DNA from: Ralstonia sp. UBA689
GTDB taxonomy: Bacteria > Pseudomonadota > Gammaproteobacteria > Burkholderiales > Burkholderiaceae
Length of the DNA stretch: 21,260 nt
Direction: 5' to 3'
Assembly: GCF_002298975.1 (NCBI RefSeq)
Contig: NZ_DBMV01000016.1
Span: 1-21,260 of the forward strand
Within the stretch, counting starts at the first letter, position 1. Each line of letters opens with the position of its first letter. The notes under the pieces were generated by a model. That model made no database searches. It saw only the letters and a program-made list of their open reading frames with translations, and was not told where the DNA came from. The translations under genes were made by a program, and so were the position numbers. Shown in pieces: positions 1 through 6,805 of the stretch.

Positions 1-93
1 CCTTGAATTTGTGTAACCGGGCGGAGACGGGGAAAACTCGCTGCGCTCAGACAGTTCCCCGTCTTTGTTCCGCCCGCTTACACAAATTCAAGG
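1..93. repeat. Long imperfect palindrome (extragenic repeat unit A)
   Basis: Bases 1-16 (CCTTGAATTTGTGTAA) pair with 78-93 (TTACACAAATTCAAGG). The pairing continues inward through a GC-rich segment (17-24 with 71-77) and GACGGGGAA (26-34) with TTCCCCGTC (55-63). The apical part holds the core CTCGCTGCGCTCAGACAGTT (37-56). The unit may be cut by the window edge. An open reading frame crosses it but has no coding character. This is an extragenic palindromic repeat by structure; its family and copy number are unknown. Confidence 0.8.
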
Positions 94-252
94 CGCCATC
101 TAGGGCAGGAACGTCAACGGCCGAACCGTTGGTGTGCGTGCCCTGGTGGCTCTTGTTTGTTTCTGTTGTTGCTCGCTTTGCTTCGCGCCGTGCTGCTGTT
201 TCCTACTGCACTCGTGGTCGATGGTTTGGCCGTTGGAGCCCTAGATGGCGCC
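92..252. repeat. Outer inverted repeat joining two palindromes
   Basis: GGCGCCATCTAGGGC at 92-106 is the exact reverse complement of 238-252. A few bases further in, AACGGCCGAACC and GGTTTGGCCGTT also pair imperfectly. The roughly 130 bases between the arms show nothing recognisable. The arrangement makes units A and B a head-to-head composite, so the region could fold as one cruciform-like structure. A third copy of the motif, GCCATCTCGGGC, lies near 351-362. Confidence 0.75.
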
Positions 253-343
253 TTGAATTTCTGTTGCAGGGAGGAAAAAGGAAGGGAAACTGTCTGAGCG
301 AAGCGAGTTTTTCCCTTCCCCTCCCTGCGACATAAATTCAAGG
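251..343. repeat. Long imperfect palindrome (extragenic repeat unit B)
   Basis: CCTTGAATTT (251-260) pairs with AAATTCAAGG (334-343), GCAGGGAGG (266-274) with CCTCCCTGC (320-328), and GGAAGGGAAA with TTTCCCTTCC around the apex. The apical core, ACTGTCTGAGCGAAGCGAGT (289-308), is the inverted version of the core in the palindrome at 1-93 with one base changed. The two units therefore belong to the same repeat family in opposite orientation. Confidence 0.8.
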
Positions 344-349
344 AGTCTT

Positions 350-430
350 TCGCCATCTCGGGCGCGCCTTTCTTTTGCTTACTTTTCTTTGGCAAGACAA
401 AGAAAAGTGAGTCAGCCCCGGCAGGGGATG
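350..430. repeat. Stem-loop repeat next to the palindromes
   Basis: CTTACTTTTCTTTG (378-391) pairs with CAAAGAAAAGTGAG (398-411) with one mismatch around a short loop, followed by a second small hairpin, CCCCGGCAGGGG. From memory, this pyrimidine-rich stem resembles a dispersed intergenic repeat common in Ralstonia and Burkholderia genomes. It lies 70-130 bases beyond the stop of the leftward carbonic anhydrase gene and might help end its transcript. Nothing recognisable is seen in 431-480. Confidence 0.6.
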
Positions 431-480
431 AAACAAGGGACGGACCATCAACAAAAAATCCACCCCTAAACAGCAGCAAC

Positions 481-1161
481 TCAGAACCCCACCGGCGTCG
501 GAGCACTCCCTTCCTTCCCATAATTCAACCAGGCATCCGCAAGCTGGGCATGCAATTCCTCATTGGAACTCGCCGCCATGCCAAGGTTGCGCAACATCCC
601 ATCCTTCACGCCGTAAATCCAACCGTGAACAGTCAGCGGCTGCCCGCGATCCCACGCGTCCTGCACGATCGTCGTCAGGCACACGTTGTTGACCTGGTGG
701 ATCACGTTCAACTCACACAGCCGATCATGCTGATCCTGCTCGCGGATCACCGTGCCGAGGTAGGTGTCATGCTGCTCGGCCACGTCACGCACGTGACGAA
801 TCCAGTTGTCTGCCAGCCCGAAGCGCTGCTTGGTCAGCGCGGCCTTCACGCCCGAGCAGCCGTAGTGGCCCACCACCGTGATGTGCCGAATCTTCAGCAC
901 TTCCACCGCAAACTGCAGCACTGAAAGACAGTTCAAATCCGAGTGCACCACCACGTTCGCGATATTGCGGTGGACGAACACCTCGCCCGGCGGCAGTCCG
1001 ATGATCTGGTTAGCAGGCACGCGCGAGTCCGAGCAGCCGATCCACAGGTATTCGGGGTTCTGCTGGTTGGCCAGGTTCGAGAAGAATTCGGGGTCTTCGG
1101 CGTTGACGCGCTCGACCCACTTACGGTTGTTCTCGAAGAGTTCTTTGATGCGATGTGGCAT
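481..1161 (-). CDS. can: Beta-class carbonic anhydrase
   Basis: The 226-residue cytoplasmic zinc enzyme interconverts CO2 and bicarbonate and supplies bicarbonate to carboxylases. The family's zinc and active-site residues are visible: C43-S-D45-S-R47 and H99-Y-G-C102 give the Cys-Asp/Arg-His-Cys set, and the length is normal for bacterial Can. There is no signal peptide. The ATG lies 23 bases after the aceK stop codon, with a weak GGGA ribosome site, so the gene is probably the second in an aceK-can transcript. The pairing with aceK suggests matching bicarbonate supply to carbon flux, but that is inference. Confidence 0.96.
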   Translation of the reverse strand: MPHRIKELFENNRKWVERVNAEDPEFFSNLANQQNPEYLWIGCSDSRVPANQIIGLPPGEVFVHRNIANVVVHSDLNCLSVLQFAVEVLKIRHITVVGHYGCSGVKAALTKQRFGLADNWIRHVRDVAEQHDTYLGTVIREQDQHDRLCELNVIHQVNNVCLTTIVQDAWDRGQPLTVHGWIYGVKDGMLRNLGMAASSNEELHAQLADAWLNYGKEGSAPTPVGF

Positions 1162-1184
1162 GTGATCCCGTCTTGATGATGTTG

Positions 1185-3023
1185 TTAGGCGGCGGCGCGC
1201 TGCAGCGTTGTCGTGATGTGTTCGGCTGCAGTCCCCTGCGCGCTTTCGCCGTATCGGTTGACGAAGCGTTCGCTTGCGTCATACGCGTAGAAATCGTGAG
1301 TCTGCCCGGACTGCAGGCGCTCTTTGTGCGCCTGCCACATGGCCGGGTCGAAAAAGTCCGCATGGTGTTTGAGGAAGGCCTCGCGCACGCGCGGGTCGCC
1401 CAGCAGGAAGGTGCCGTAGGTCTCTGGAAAGATGTCGTGCGGGCCGACGTTGTACCAGACCTCGCCGGACATCTCTTCCTCTTCGGTGCGCGCTTGCGGC
1501 ACATGGCGGATATTGCAGTCGGTCAGGTATTCGATCTCGTCGTAGTCGTAGAAGACCACGCGGCCGTGGCGTGTCACCCCGAAGTTCTTGTACAGCATGT
1601 CGCCCGGGAAGATGTTCGCGGCGATGAGTTCCTTGATGGCGTTGCCGTATTCGACGATGCCGTGCTCGACCTGCGCATCCGTGCCTTCCTGCAGCCAGAT
1701 GTTCAGCGGCGTCATGCGGCGCTCGATGTAGACGTGGCGGATGACGATCTCTTCCGCGCCGTCGTCGCCGCGCTGGTATTCGACCATCGACGGGGCGTGC
1801 TTCTCCAACTCCTTGATCAGCGCGTCGTCAAAGCGCGAGAGCGGGAAGGCCACGTCGGAATACTCCAGGGTATCGGCCATGCGGCCCACGCGGTCGTGCC
1901 GCTTCACAAGCTGGTACTTGCTCTTGATGATCTCGCGCGTGGTTTCCTTCGGCGGCGGGAAGTAGTCCTTGATCACCTTGAAGACGTAGGGGTACGACGG
2001 CAGCGTGAACACCAGCATCACCAGCCCCTTGATGCCGGGCGCGATGATGAACTTGTCCGACGAGTGCTGCTGGTGGTGGAGAAAATCCCGATAAAACAGG
2101 TTCTTGCCCTGCTTCTGCAGGCCCAGCGAGGTGTAGATCTCGGCGCGTGGCTTGCGCGGCATCAGGTCACGCAGGAAGGTCACGTAGGCGGACGGAATCT
2201 CCATGTCCACCATGAAATACGAGTGCGTGAACGAGAACAGGATCATCAACTGTTCCGGGCGCAGCAGCATGGTGTCCAGCCGCAGTTGGCCGTGCGCATT
2301 GCGCATGATCGGCACCGCCAGCGGGAACGTCCTGTCGCCGTTGATCACGCGCCCGATGATGTACGCCGCCGTGTTGCGGAAGAACAGCGACGACAGCACG
2401 TGGATCTGGAAATTGGGCGCGATGCGGAAGTCGCCAAAGTGCTCTTCCACGGAGCGCATCAGGTAACCGATATCGCGGTCCAGGTCTTCGAACGGCGCGT
2501 CGAGCTGGAAGTTGTGCACGATGCGCTCGAAGCAGTTGGCCATGCCCTCGTGCGTGCCGGGATAGTAGGCGCGGTAGGTCGGTTTGGTGGGCGATTCTTC
2601 GTTCTCGATGTATTCCGTCGAGATGGCTGGCCGCACGAAGATGAAATCGTTGTTGAAGTACGAGCGATGCAGGATGCGCGTGCACACCGAGTTGAAGAAG
2701 GTCTCGGCCAGTTCCGGCTGGTGATGGTTGGTCAACAGGCCGATGTAGTGCAGCTTGATCTGGCGCCAGATTTCGTCGTCGATGTTCTCGGCATCGTATT
2801 CATCCTCCAGGATGACGGAGGCCTCGCGCACGCGCTCGTCGTAGTAGGCGATACGGTCGCGCTGCAACTGCTGTAGGCCCGCCCAGTTCCCGGTCTCGAA
2901 GGCAGCCTTGGCCTGTACGCTCACCTCGCGGAACAAGCGATAGTGCTTGTCGAAGCCGTCGAGCATCGTGCGGGCGACGTCATAGGCGATCTGCGAGGAG
3001 AGGAGCTTGGGGAAATGGGACAT
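1185..3023 (-). CDS. aceK: Isocitrate dehydrogenase kinase/phosphatase AceK
   Basis: This bifunctional cytoplasmic enzyme phosphorylates isocitrate dehydrogenase, turning it off and sending isocitrate into the glyoxylate shunt, and also removes the phosphate. At 612 residues it is slightly longer than the E. coli protein (about 578). Visible AceK features are the nucleotide-binding segment APGIKG (328-333), the likely ATP-contacting K349, the catalytic loop FPGDMLYKNFGV (472-483, D475) and the metal-binding YDYDEI (492-497). No strong ribosome site precedes the ATG. On the minus strand a -10-like TACAAT (3075-3070) lies about 50 bases upstream, without a good -35. The reading frame on the opposite strand across this gene is only its shadow. 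Confidence 0.97.
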   Translation of the reverse strand: MSHFPKLLSSQIAYDVARTMLDGFDKHYRLFREVSVQAKAAFETGNWAGLQQLQRDRIAYYDERVREASVILEDEYDAENIDDEIWRQIKLHYIGLLTNHHQPELAETFFNSVCTRILHRSYFNNDFIFVRPAISTEYIENEESPTKPTYRAYYPGTHEGMANCFERIVHNFQLDAPFEDLDRDIGYLMRSVEEHFGDFRIAPNFQIHVLSSLFFRNTAAYIIGRVINGDRTFPLAVPIMRNAHGQLRLDTMLLRPEQLMILFSFTHSYFMVDMEIPSAYVTFLRDLMPRKPRAEIYTSLGLQKQGKNLFYRDFLHHQQHSSDKFIIAPGIKGLVMLVFTLPSYPYVFKVIKDYFPPPKETTREIIKSKYQLVKRHDRVGRMADTLEYSDVAFPLSRFDDALIKELEKHAPSMVEYQRGDDGAEEIVIRHVYIERRMTPLNIWLQEGTDAQVEHGIVEYGNAIKELIAANIFPGDMLYKNFGVTRHGRVVFYDYDEIEYLTDCNIRHVPQARTEEEEMSGEVWYNVGPHDIFPETYGTFLLGDPRVREAFLKHHADFFDPAMWQAHKERLQSGQTHDFYAYDASERFVNRYGESAQGTAAEHITTTLQRAAA

Positions 3024-3129
3024 GGGCGTGCGCGGGCAGAGTGGGGAGCGGCAAACCAGGGAGACCTAGATTGTATGGCCTCCGCTACCGCGTTCGCGTC
3101 CTGAAACCGTTCCGCCTCCTTATCCATTT

Positions 3130-3154
3130 GGCCGATGGCCTCGTGCCATCGGCC
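3130..3154 (-). terminator. Perfect hairpin after ivd
   Basis: GGCCGATGGC (3130-3139) and GCCATCGGCC (3145-3154) form a perfect 10-bp stem with a 5-base loop, beginning 29 bases past the ivd stop codon. No T-run follows on either strand, so it is not a textbook intrinsic terminator. It could end or stabilise the 3' end of the ivd transcript and separate it from aceK. Confidence 0.5.
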
Positions 3155-3183
3155 TGACAGTGCCTCACCGGCCCACGCCTGCC

Positions 3184-4365
3184 TTACATCGTTTCTGCGT
3201 ACAACTCCCGGCCGATCAGCATGCGGCGGATTTCCGACGTGCCGGCGCCAATTTCGTACAACTTGGCGTCGCGCCACAGGCGGCCAACCGGGAATTCGTT
3301 GATGTAACCGTTGCCGCCCAGGATCTGGATCGCCTCGCCGGCCATCCAGGTGGCCTTTTCGGCGGTGTAGAGGATCACGCCGGCGCAGTCCTTGCGCACC
3401 TGGCGCACATGGTCGCGGCCCAGCGAATCGAGGTTCTTGCCGACGGTGTACAGGTATGCACGGCACGCCTGCAGCGTGGTGTACATGTCGGCCATCTTGC
3501 CCTGGATGAGCTGGAATTCGCCAATGCTCTGGCCGAACTGCTTGCGGTCGTGAATGTACGGCGTGACCACGTCCATGCAGGCCTGCATGATGCCGATCGG
3601 GCCGCCAGAGAGCACCGCGCGCTCGTAGTCCAGCCCGCTCATCAGCACCTTCGTGCCGCCGTTTTCCTGGCCGAGGATGTTCTCTACCGGCACTTCCACG
3701 TTCTCGAACACCAGCTCACCCGTGTGGGAGCCGCGCATGCCGAGCTTGTCCAGCTTTTGCGCCACCGAGAAGCCCTTCATGCCCTTCTCGACGATGAATG
3801 CCGTCATGCCGCGCGCGCCCAGTTCGGGTTCGGTCTTGGCATAGACGACCAGCACGTCGCAGTCCGGGCCGTTGGTGATCCACATCTTGGTGCCGTTGAG
3901 CACGTAGCGATCGCCCTTGAGTTCAGCGCGCAGCTTCATGCTGACGACGTCCGAGCCGGCATTCGGCTCGCTCATCGCCAGGGCGCCCACCCATTCGCCA
4001 GATACCAGCTTGGGCAAGTACTTGGCCTTCTGGGCCGGCGTGCCGTTGCGGTGGATCTGGTTCACGCACAGGTTTGAGTGCGCGCCATACGACAGGCCGA
4101 CCGAGGCCGATGCACGGCTGATCTCCTCCATGGCGATCATGTGCGCCAGGTAGCCCATGTTGGCGCCGCCGTATTCCTCCGCCACTGTGATGCCGAGTAC
4201 ACCCAGTTCGCCCATCTTGCGCCACGCGTCCATCGGGAATTGGTCGGTGCGGTCGATTTCTCCCGCACGCGGTGCCAGCTCGCCCTGCGCCCAGTCGCGC
4301 ACGGCCGAACGCAGCATCTCGATGTCTTCGCCCAAGTCGAATTTCAGGCCGGGCAGTTCAATCAT
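3184..4365 (-). CDS. ivd: Isovaleryl-CoA dehydrogenase
   Basis: This FAD enzyme of the acyl-CoA dehydrogenase family oxidises isovaleryl-CoA to 3-methylcrotonyl-CoA in leucine breakdown and passes electrons to ETF. The 393-residue product has AMSEPNAGSD (130-139), MWITNG (161-166) and the C-terminal GAGTSEIRRMLIG. The catalytic Glu sits in LDYERAVLSGGP (E248), the position typical of isovaleryl-CoA dehydrogenases, while the usual MCAD-type position is non-acidic; this decides the substrate call. The start at 4365 has AAGGAG about eight bases upstream; the longer open frame would run through the operator. LiuR probably regulates it through the site at 4487-4508. Liu genes for later steps are not next to it. 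Confidence 0.93.
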   Translation of the reverse strand: MIELPGLKFDLGEDIEMLRSAVRDWAQGELAPRAGEIDRTDQFPMDAWRKMGELGVLGITVAEEYGGANMGYLAHMIAMEEISRASASVGLSYGAHSNLCVNQIHRNGTPAQKAKYLPKLVSGEWVGALAMSEPNAGSDVVSMKLRAELKGDRYVLNGTKMWITNGPDCDVLVVYAKTEPELGARGMTAFIVEKGMKGFSVAQKLDKLGMRGSHTGELVFENVEVPVENILGQENGGTKVLMSGLDYERAVLSGGPIGIMQACMDVVTPYIHDRKQFGQSIGEFQLIQGKMADMYTTLQACRAYLYTVGKNLDSLGRDHVRQVRKDCAGVILYTAEKATWMAGEAIQILGGNGYINEFPVGRLWRDAKLYEIGAGTSEIRRMLIGRELYAETM

Positions 4366-4480
4366 GGTGGGTCTCCTTGGGCGCGGCTCAAGCCGCTGGT
4401 GTTTCTGGTAAGTGGTCTGGCGTTGCGAAGTAAGTGCGCGTCGCTTGTGGCAGGCGCACCGACGCCGGAAGGTGCTGCGT

Positions 4481-4508
4481 ATTTTATTGACGTTTACGTA
4501 AACGTCAA
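4481..4508 (-). promoter_or_regulatory. ivd promoter with overlapping LiuR operator
   Basis: A perfect 22-base palindrome at 4487-4508 has half-site TTGACGTTTAC. Read on the minus strand it supplies a -35 TTGACG (4508-4503), then 16 bases, then a -10 TAAAAT (4486-4481; five of six consensus bases). The operator thus covers the -35 box and the whole spacer, as MerR-family operators do. This palindrome resembles the known LiuR motif. The leader to the ivd start is about 110 bases. Confidence 0.8.
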
Positions 4509-4526
4509 CTAGGTAGGTTTGCGGAA

Positions 4527-5024
4527 TCAGGCCGCCTTGCGCCGCTTGGGCGGCTTGGCGCTGCTTGCACGCGCCTCGTCCAGCAGGTGACGGCATTGGC
4601 GCTCGTGCTGGTCGATCTCGGCCAACTGTGCATTCAGGTCGTCCAGTTGCTGCGTGAGCACCGCACGGTGCTGCGCCAGCGATGCCAGGAAGCGTTCCAG
4701 TTGCGGCACGGTATCGCGCGGCGATTCGTACAGGTCCAGGATTTCCTTGATCTCGCCCAGCGACAGGCCGAGCCGCTTGCCGCGCAAGGTCAGCTTCAGG
4801 CGCGTGCGTTCGCGGGCGGAATACACGCGGCGGCGCCCGCCCGGGCCCTGGCGGTCTGGCGCGAGCAAGCCCTGGTCCTCATAAAAGCGGATGGCGCGCG
4901 GTGTGATGTCGAATTCGCGTGCGAGATCGGTGATGGTGAAGCTGGCATCGTCGTGCGTGCCGGCATCGCCGAGTTCGATATCGGCGCCAAGCTCAGCGGC
5001 GGCAGACGGGGAAGAAGCAGACAT
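4527..5024 (-). CDS. liuR: MerR-family regulator, probable LiuR
   Basis: The 165-residue protein has an N-terminal winged helix-turn-helix of MerR type: FTITDLAREFDITPRAIRFY (29-48), then a wing with GPGGRRRVYS and RLKLTLRGKRLGLSLGEI (75-92). A long C-terminal coiled coil (about 105-150) would drive dimerisation, and a basic tail ends it. It lacks the multiple cysteines of metal-sensing MerR proteins. The gene lies just upstream of ivd and between two copies of a LiuR-like operator, so it should control leucine/isovalerate catabolism. The start at 5024 leaves a low-complexity 28-residue lead; the upstream in-frame ATG (5192) would run through the second operator and is unlikely. Confidence 0.88.
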   Translation of the reverse strand: MSASSPSAAAELGADIELGDAGTHDDASFTITDLAREFDITPRAIRFYEDQGLLAPDRQGPGGRRRVYSARERTRLKLTLRGKRLGLSLGEIKEILDLYESPRDTVPQLERFLASLAQHRAVLTQQLDDLNAQLAEIDQHERQCRHLLDEARASSAKPPKRRKAA

Positions 5025-5112
5025 ACGGCGGGTGATCCTGTGATGGCGGGTGCACGCGGCGGCCCCATCGGTCACATGAGGTTTTCGCTTAAGATGGAAG
5101 GCCAGCGGCGAA

Positions 5113-5134
5113 TTGACGTTTACGTTAGCGTCAA
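5113..5134. promoter_or_regulatory. Second LiuR-type operator in the divergent region
   Basis: The left half TTGACGTTTAC is identical to the half-site at 4487, and the right half GTTAGCGTCAA differs from the perfect palindrome at two positions. It sits 89 bases before liuR and 60 bases before the divergent hydrolase gene. TTGACG occurs on both strands as a possible -35, but no good -10 is visible in either direction. It probably provides liuR autoregulation and also brings the hydrolase pair into the regulon. Confidence 0.7.
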
Positions 5135-5194
5135 AGGCGTCAGACCGCAATCCACGAAGACTGCCCTTCAACGGCGGCGACCGAGACCACACCC

Positions 5195-6274
5195 ATGAAC
5201 GCGCTCGAACACCAACTCGACTATCCCTTTGGCGACACGCTGCCCGAAGGCGGCACGCGTCACGAAGTTGCCCCCGGCATCTACTGGCTGCGCATGCCGC
5301 TGCCCTTCGCGCTGGACCACATCAACCTCTGGCTGCTGCGCGATCACCAAGACGGGCAGGACGGCTGGACCATCGTCGACTGCGGCATCAACCACGAGGC
5401 CATCCGCGCGCACTGGGAAACCATCTTCGCCAACCACCTCGACGGTCTGCCGGTGTTGCGCGTGCTGGTCACGCACTGCCACCCGGACCACGTCGGCCTT
5501 GCCAATTGGCTCTGCGAAGGCGGCGATGCCAACCGCTGGAACGTGCGCCTGTGGATGAGCCTGGGCGACTACGCCTTCGCCCGCATGCTGGTGGGCGGCA
5601 CCGGCGCCTCGAACGCGGGCGGCGAATTTGCCGCGCGCCACTTTGCCAAACACGGCCTGACGGACGAAGATTCCATCGAGCGCATCCGCAACCGTAAGGA
5701 TTACTACAGCACCCTCGTGCCGGGCGTGCCCAGCCAGTACCGCCGCCTGATGGATGGCAACGTCGTCGCCATCGGCAAACACAACTGGCGCGTCATCACC
5801 GGCTTCGGCCATGCGCCCGAGCACATCGCGCTCTACAGCGCAGATGCCAATGTGCTGATTTCCGGCGATATGGTCCTGCCGCGCATCTCCACCAACGTGA
5901 GCGTGTTCGACCTCGAGCCCGAGGCCGATCCGCTCACGCTGTATCTCGATTCGCTCACCAAGTACGAGCCGCTGCCGCAAGACGTGCTGATCCTGCCGTC
6001 GCACGGGCGGCCGTTCCGCGGGCTGCATACGCGCATCCAACAACTGCGCGATCACCACGTCGATCGCCTGGCCGACACGATGGCTGCGTGCAAGGCCGCG
6101 CCGCAGTCCGCGCGCGACATCGTCAACGTCATCTTCAAGCGCCAGTTTGATGTGCACCAGATGACCTTCGCGATGGGCGAGGCGCTGGCGCATCTGCACG
6201 CGCTGTGGCATCGCGGCGAACTGGTGTGCGAAACCTGCGCAGACGGTATCGTTCGATTTCACGCCGCAACCTGA
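5195..6274 (+). CDS. Metallo-beta-lactamase-fold hydrolase
   Basis: This 359-residue cytoplasmic protein (no signal peptide) has the metal-binding signature T-H94-C-H96-P-D98-H99 (93-99). Further ligands expected in the fold are H206 or H210 in GHAPEH, D225 in SGD, and H270 in LPSHGRP. The C-terminal third (from about 280) is a helical extension as in larger glyoxalase-II-like or thioesterase-like members. The substrate is not known. It is divergent from liuR with a LiuR-type operator between them and 20 bases ahead of an ABM-like gene, so a role in branched acyl-CoA metabolism, for example as a thioesterase, is plausible but inferred. No strong ribosome site is seen at the start. Confidence 0.85.
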   Translation: MNALEHQLDYPFGDTLPEGGTRHEVAPGIYWLRMPLPFALDHINLWLLRDHQDGQDGWTIVDCGINHEAIRAHWETIFANHLDGLPVLRVLVTHCHPDHVGLANWLCEGGDANRWNVRLWMSLGDYAFARMLVGGTGASNAGGEFAARHFAKHGLTDEDSIERIRNRKDYYSTLVPGVPSQYRRLMDGNVVAIGKHNWRVITGFGHAPEHIALYSADANVLISGDMVLPRISTNVSVFDLEPEADPLTLYLDSLTKYEPLPQDVLILPSHGRPFRGLHTRIQQLRDHHVDRLADTMAACKAAPQSARDIVNVIFKRQFDVHQMTFAMGEALAHLHALWHRGELVCETCADGIVRFHAAT

Positions 6275-6294
6275 CCCAAGACCAGGAGCCCAAG

Positions 6295-6693
6295 ATGACA
6301 GACCAGCAGGCCGACCAGCACGACGTGCTCGACGACAGCGCCGCCGTCTTGCCGTTCCCCGCCAATACGCCGACGGCGCCGTACTACGCGGTGATCTTTT
6401 CATCCACGCGCACCGACGGCGACAACGGCTATGGCGCCATGGCCGATCGCATGGTCGAGCTGGCGCGCGACATGCCGGGCTTTTTGGGCATCGAGTCCGT
6501 GCGCGATGAACTGGCGGGCGAGCAGGGGCGGCCGGGCATTACCGTGTCGTACTGGTCGTCGCTGGAGGCCATCCGCGAATGGAAGAACCAGGTGGAGCAT
6601 CTGGCCGCGCAGAAGATGGGGCGTGAGAAGTGGTATGCGACGTACCATCTGCGCATTGCCAAGGTGGAATACGACTACGGGTTCATTCGCTAG
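6295..6693 (+). CDS. ABM-like small protein (antibiotic biosynthesis monooxygenase fold)
   Basis: The 132-residue protein starts with a disordered acidic segment (1-28), followed by a ferredoxin-like ABM domain: YYAVIFSS (30-37), an amphipathic helix with MVELARDMPGFLGIESVRDE (53-72), GITVSYWSSLEAIREWK (81-97) and the family's typical ending around WYATYHLRIAKVEYDYGF. Proteins of this fold act as cofactor-free oxygenases, haem-degrading enzymes or isomerases; none is assignable here. AGGAG lies six bases before the ATG, and the gene follows the hydrolase by 20 bases, so the two form an operon. Downstream, 6692-6710 can fold into a weak hairpin without a T-run. Confidence 0.82.
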   Translation: MTDQQADQHDVLDDSAAVLPFPANTPTAPYYAVIFSSTRTDGDNGYGAMADRMVELARDMPGFLGIESVRDELAGEQGRPGITVSYWSSLEAIREWKNQVEHLAAQKMGREKWYATYHLRIAKVEYDYGFIR

Positions 6694-6742
6694 GCGCCGC
6701 GGCGTCGCCTGACGAGGCCAACCCACTTTCAGACAGTTCTCA

Positions 6743-6800
6743 TTCGCTCGTTCGCTGCTCGCCACAATAATTTGAGCCAATTCATTACAAATTGTTGAGC
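6743..6800 (+). promoter_or_regulatory. Possible promoter and operator of the usher gene
   Basis: TTCGCT (6743-6748), a 17-base spacer and AATAAT (6766-6771) could form a promoter; the -35 is weak. Just beyond it, direct repeats TTGAGC (6772-6777 and 6795-6800) flank a short palindrome, CAATT-N7-AATTG (6778-6794), in an AT-rich patch unlike its surroundings. This is a candidate regulator site for the pilus locus. Confidence 0.3.
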
Positions 6801-6805
6801 GTGCG

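Noticed and set aside
3..335. Open frames of 110 and 135 codons in the left repeat region (3-335 plus, 114-521 minus)
   Set aside because: They read through the palindromes, and their products are low-complexity with no family resemblance.
1..430. CRISPR array
   Set aside because: The repeats are few, long, inverted and unevenly spaced. There are no regular spacers and no cas genes.
1155..2876. 573-codon open frame on the plus strand
   Set aside because: It is wholly antisense to aceK, whose protein is conserved and has its catalytic motifs. The plus-strand product has repetitive His/Val/Arg/Asp composition typical of GC-rich shadows.
3160..4077. 305-codon open frame on the plus strand
   Set aside because: It is antisense to ivd and has low-complexity His/Ala/Val composition.
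4366..4596. N-terminal extension of ivd
   Set aside because: The frame stays open, but it crosses the LiuR operator and promoter and part of liuR. The AAGGAG site and family alignment place the start at 4365.
5168..6403. 411-codon open frame on the minus strand
   Set aside because: It is antisense to the metallo-hydrolase gene, which carries its complete metal-binding motif. The minus-strand product has no family features.
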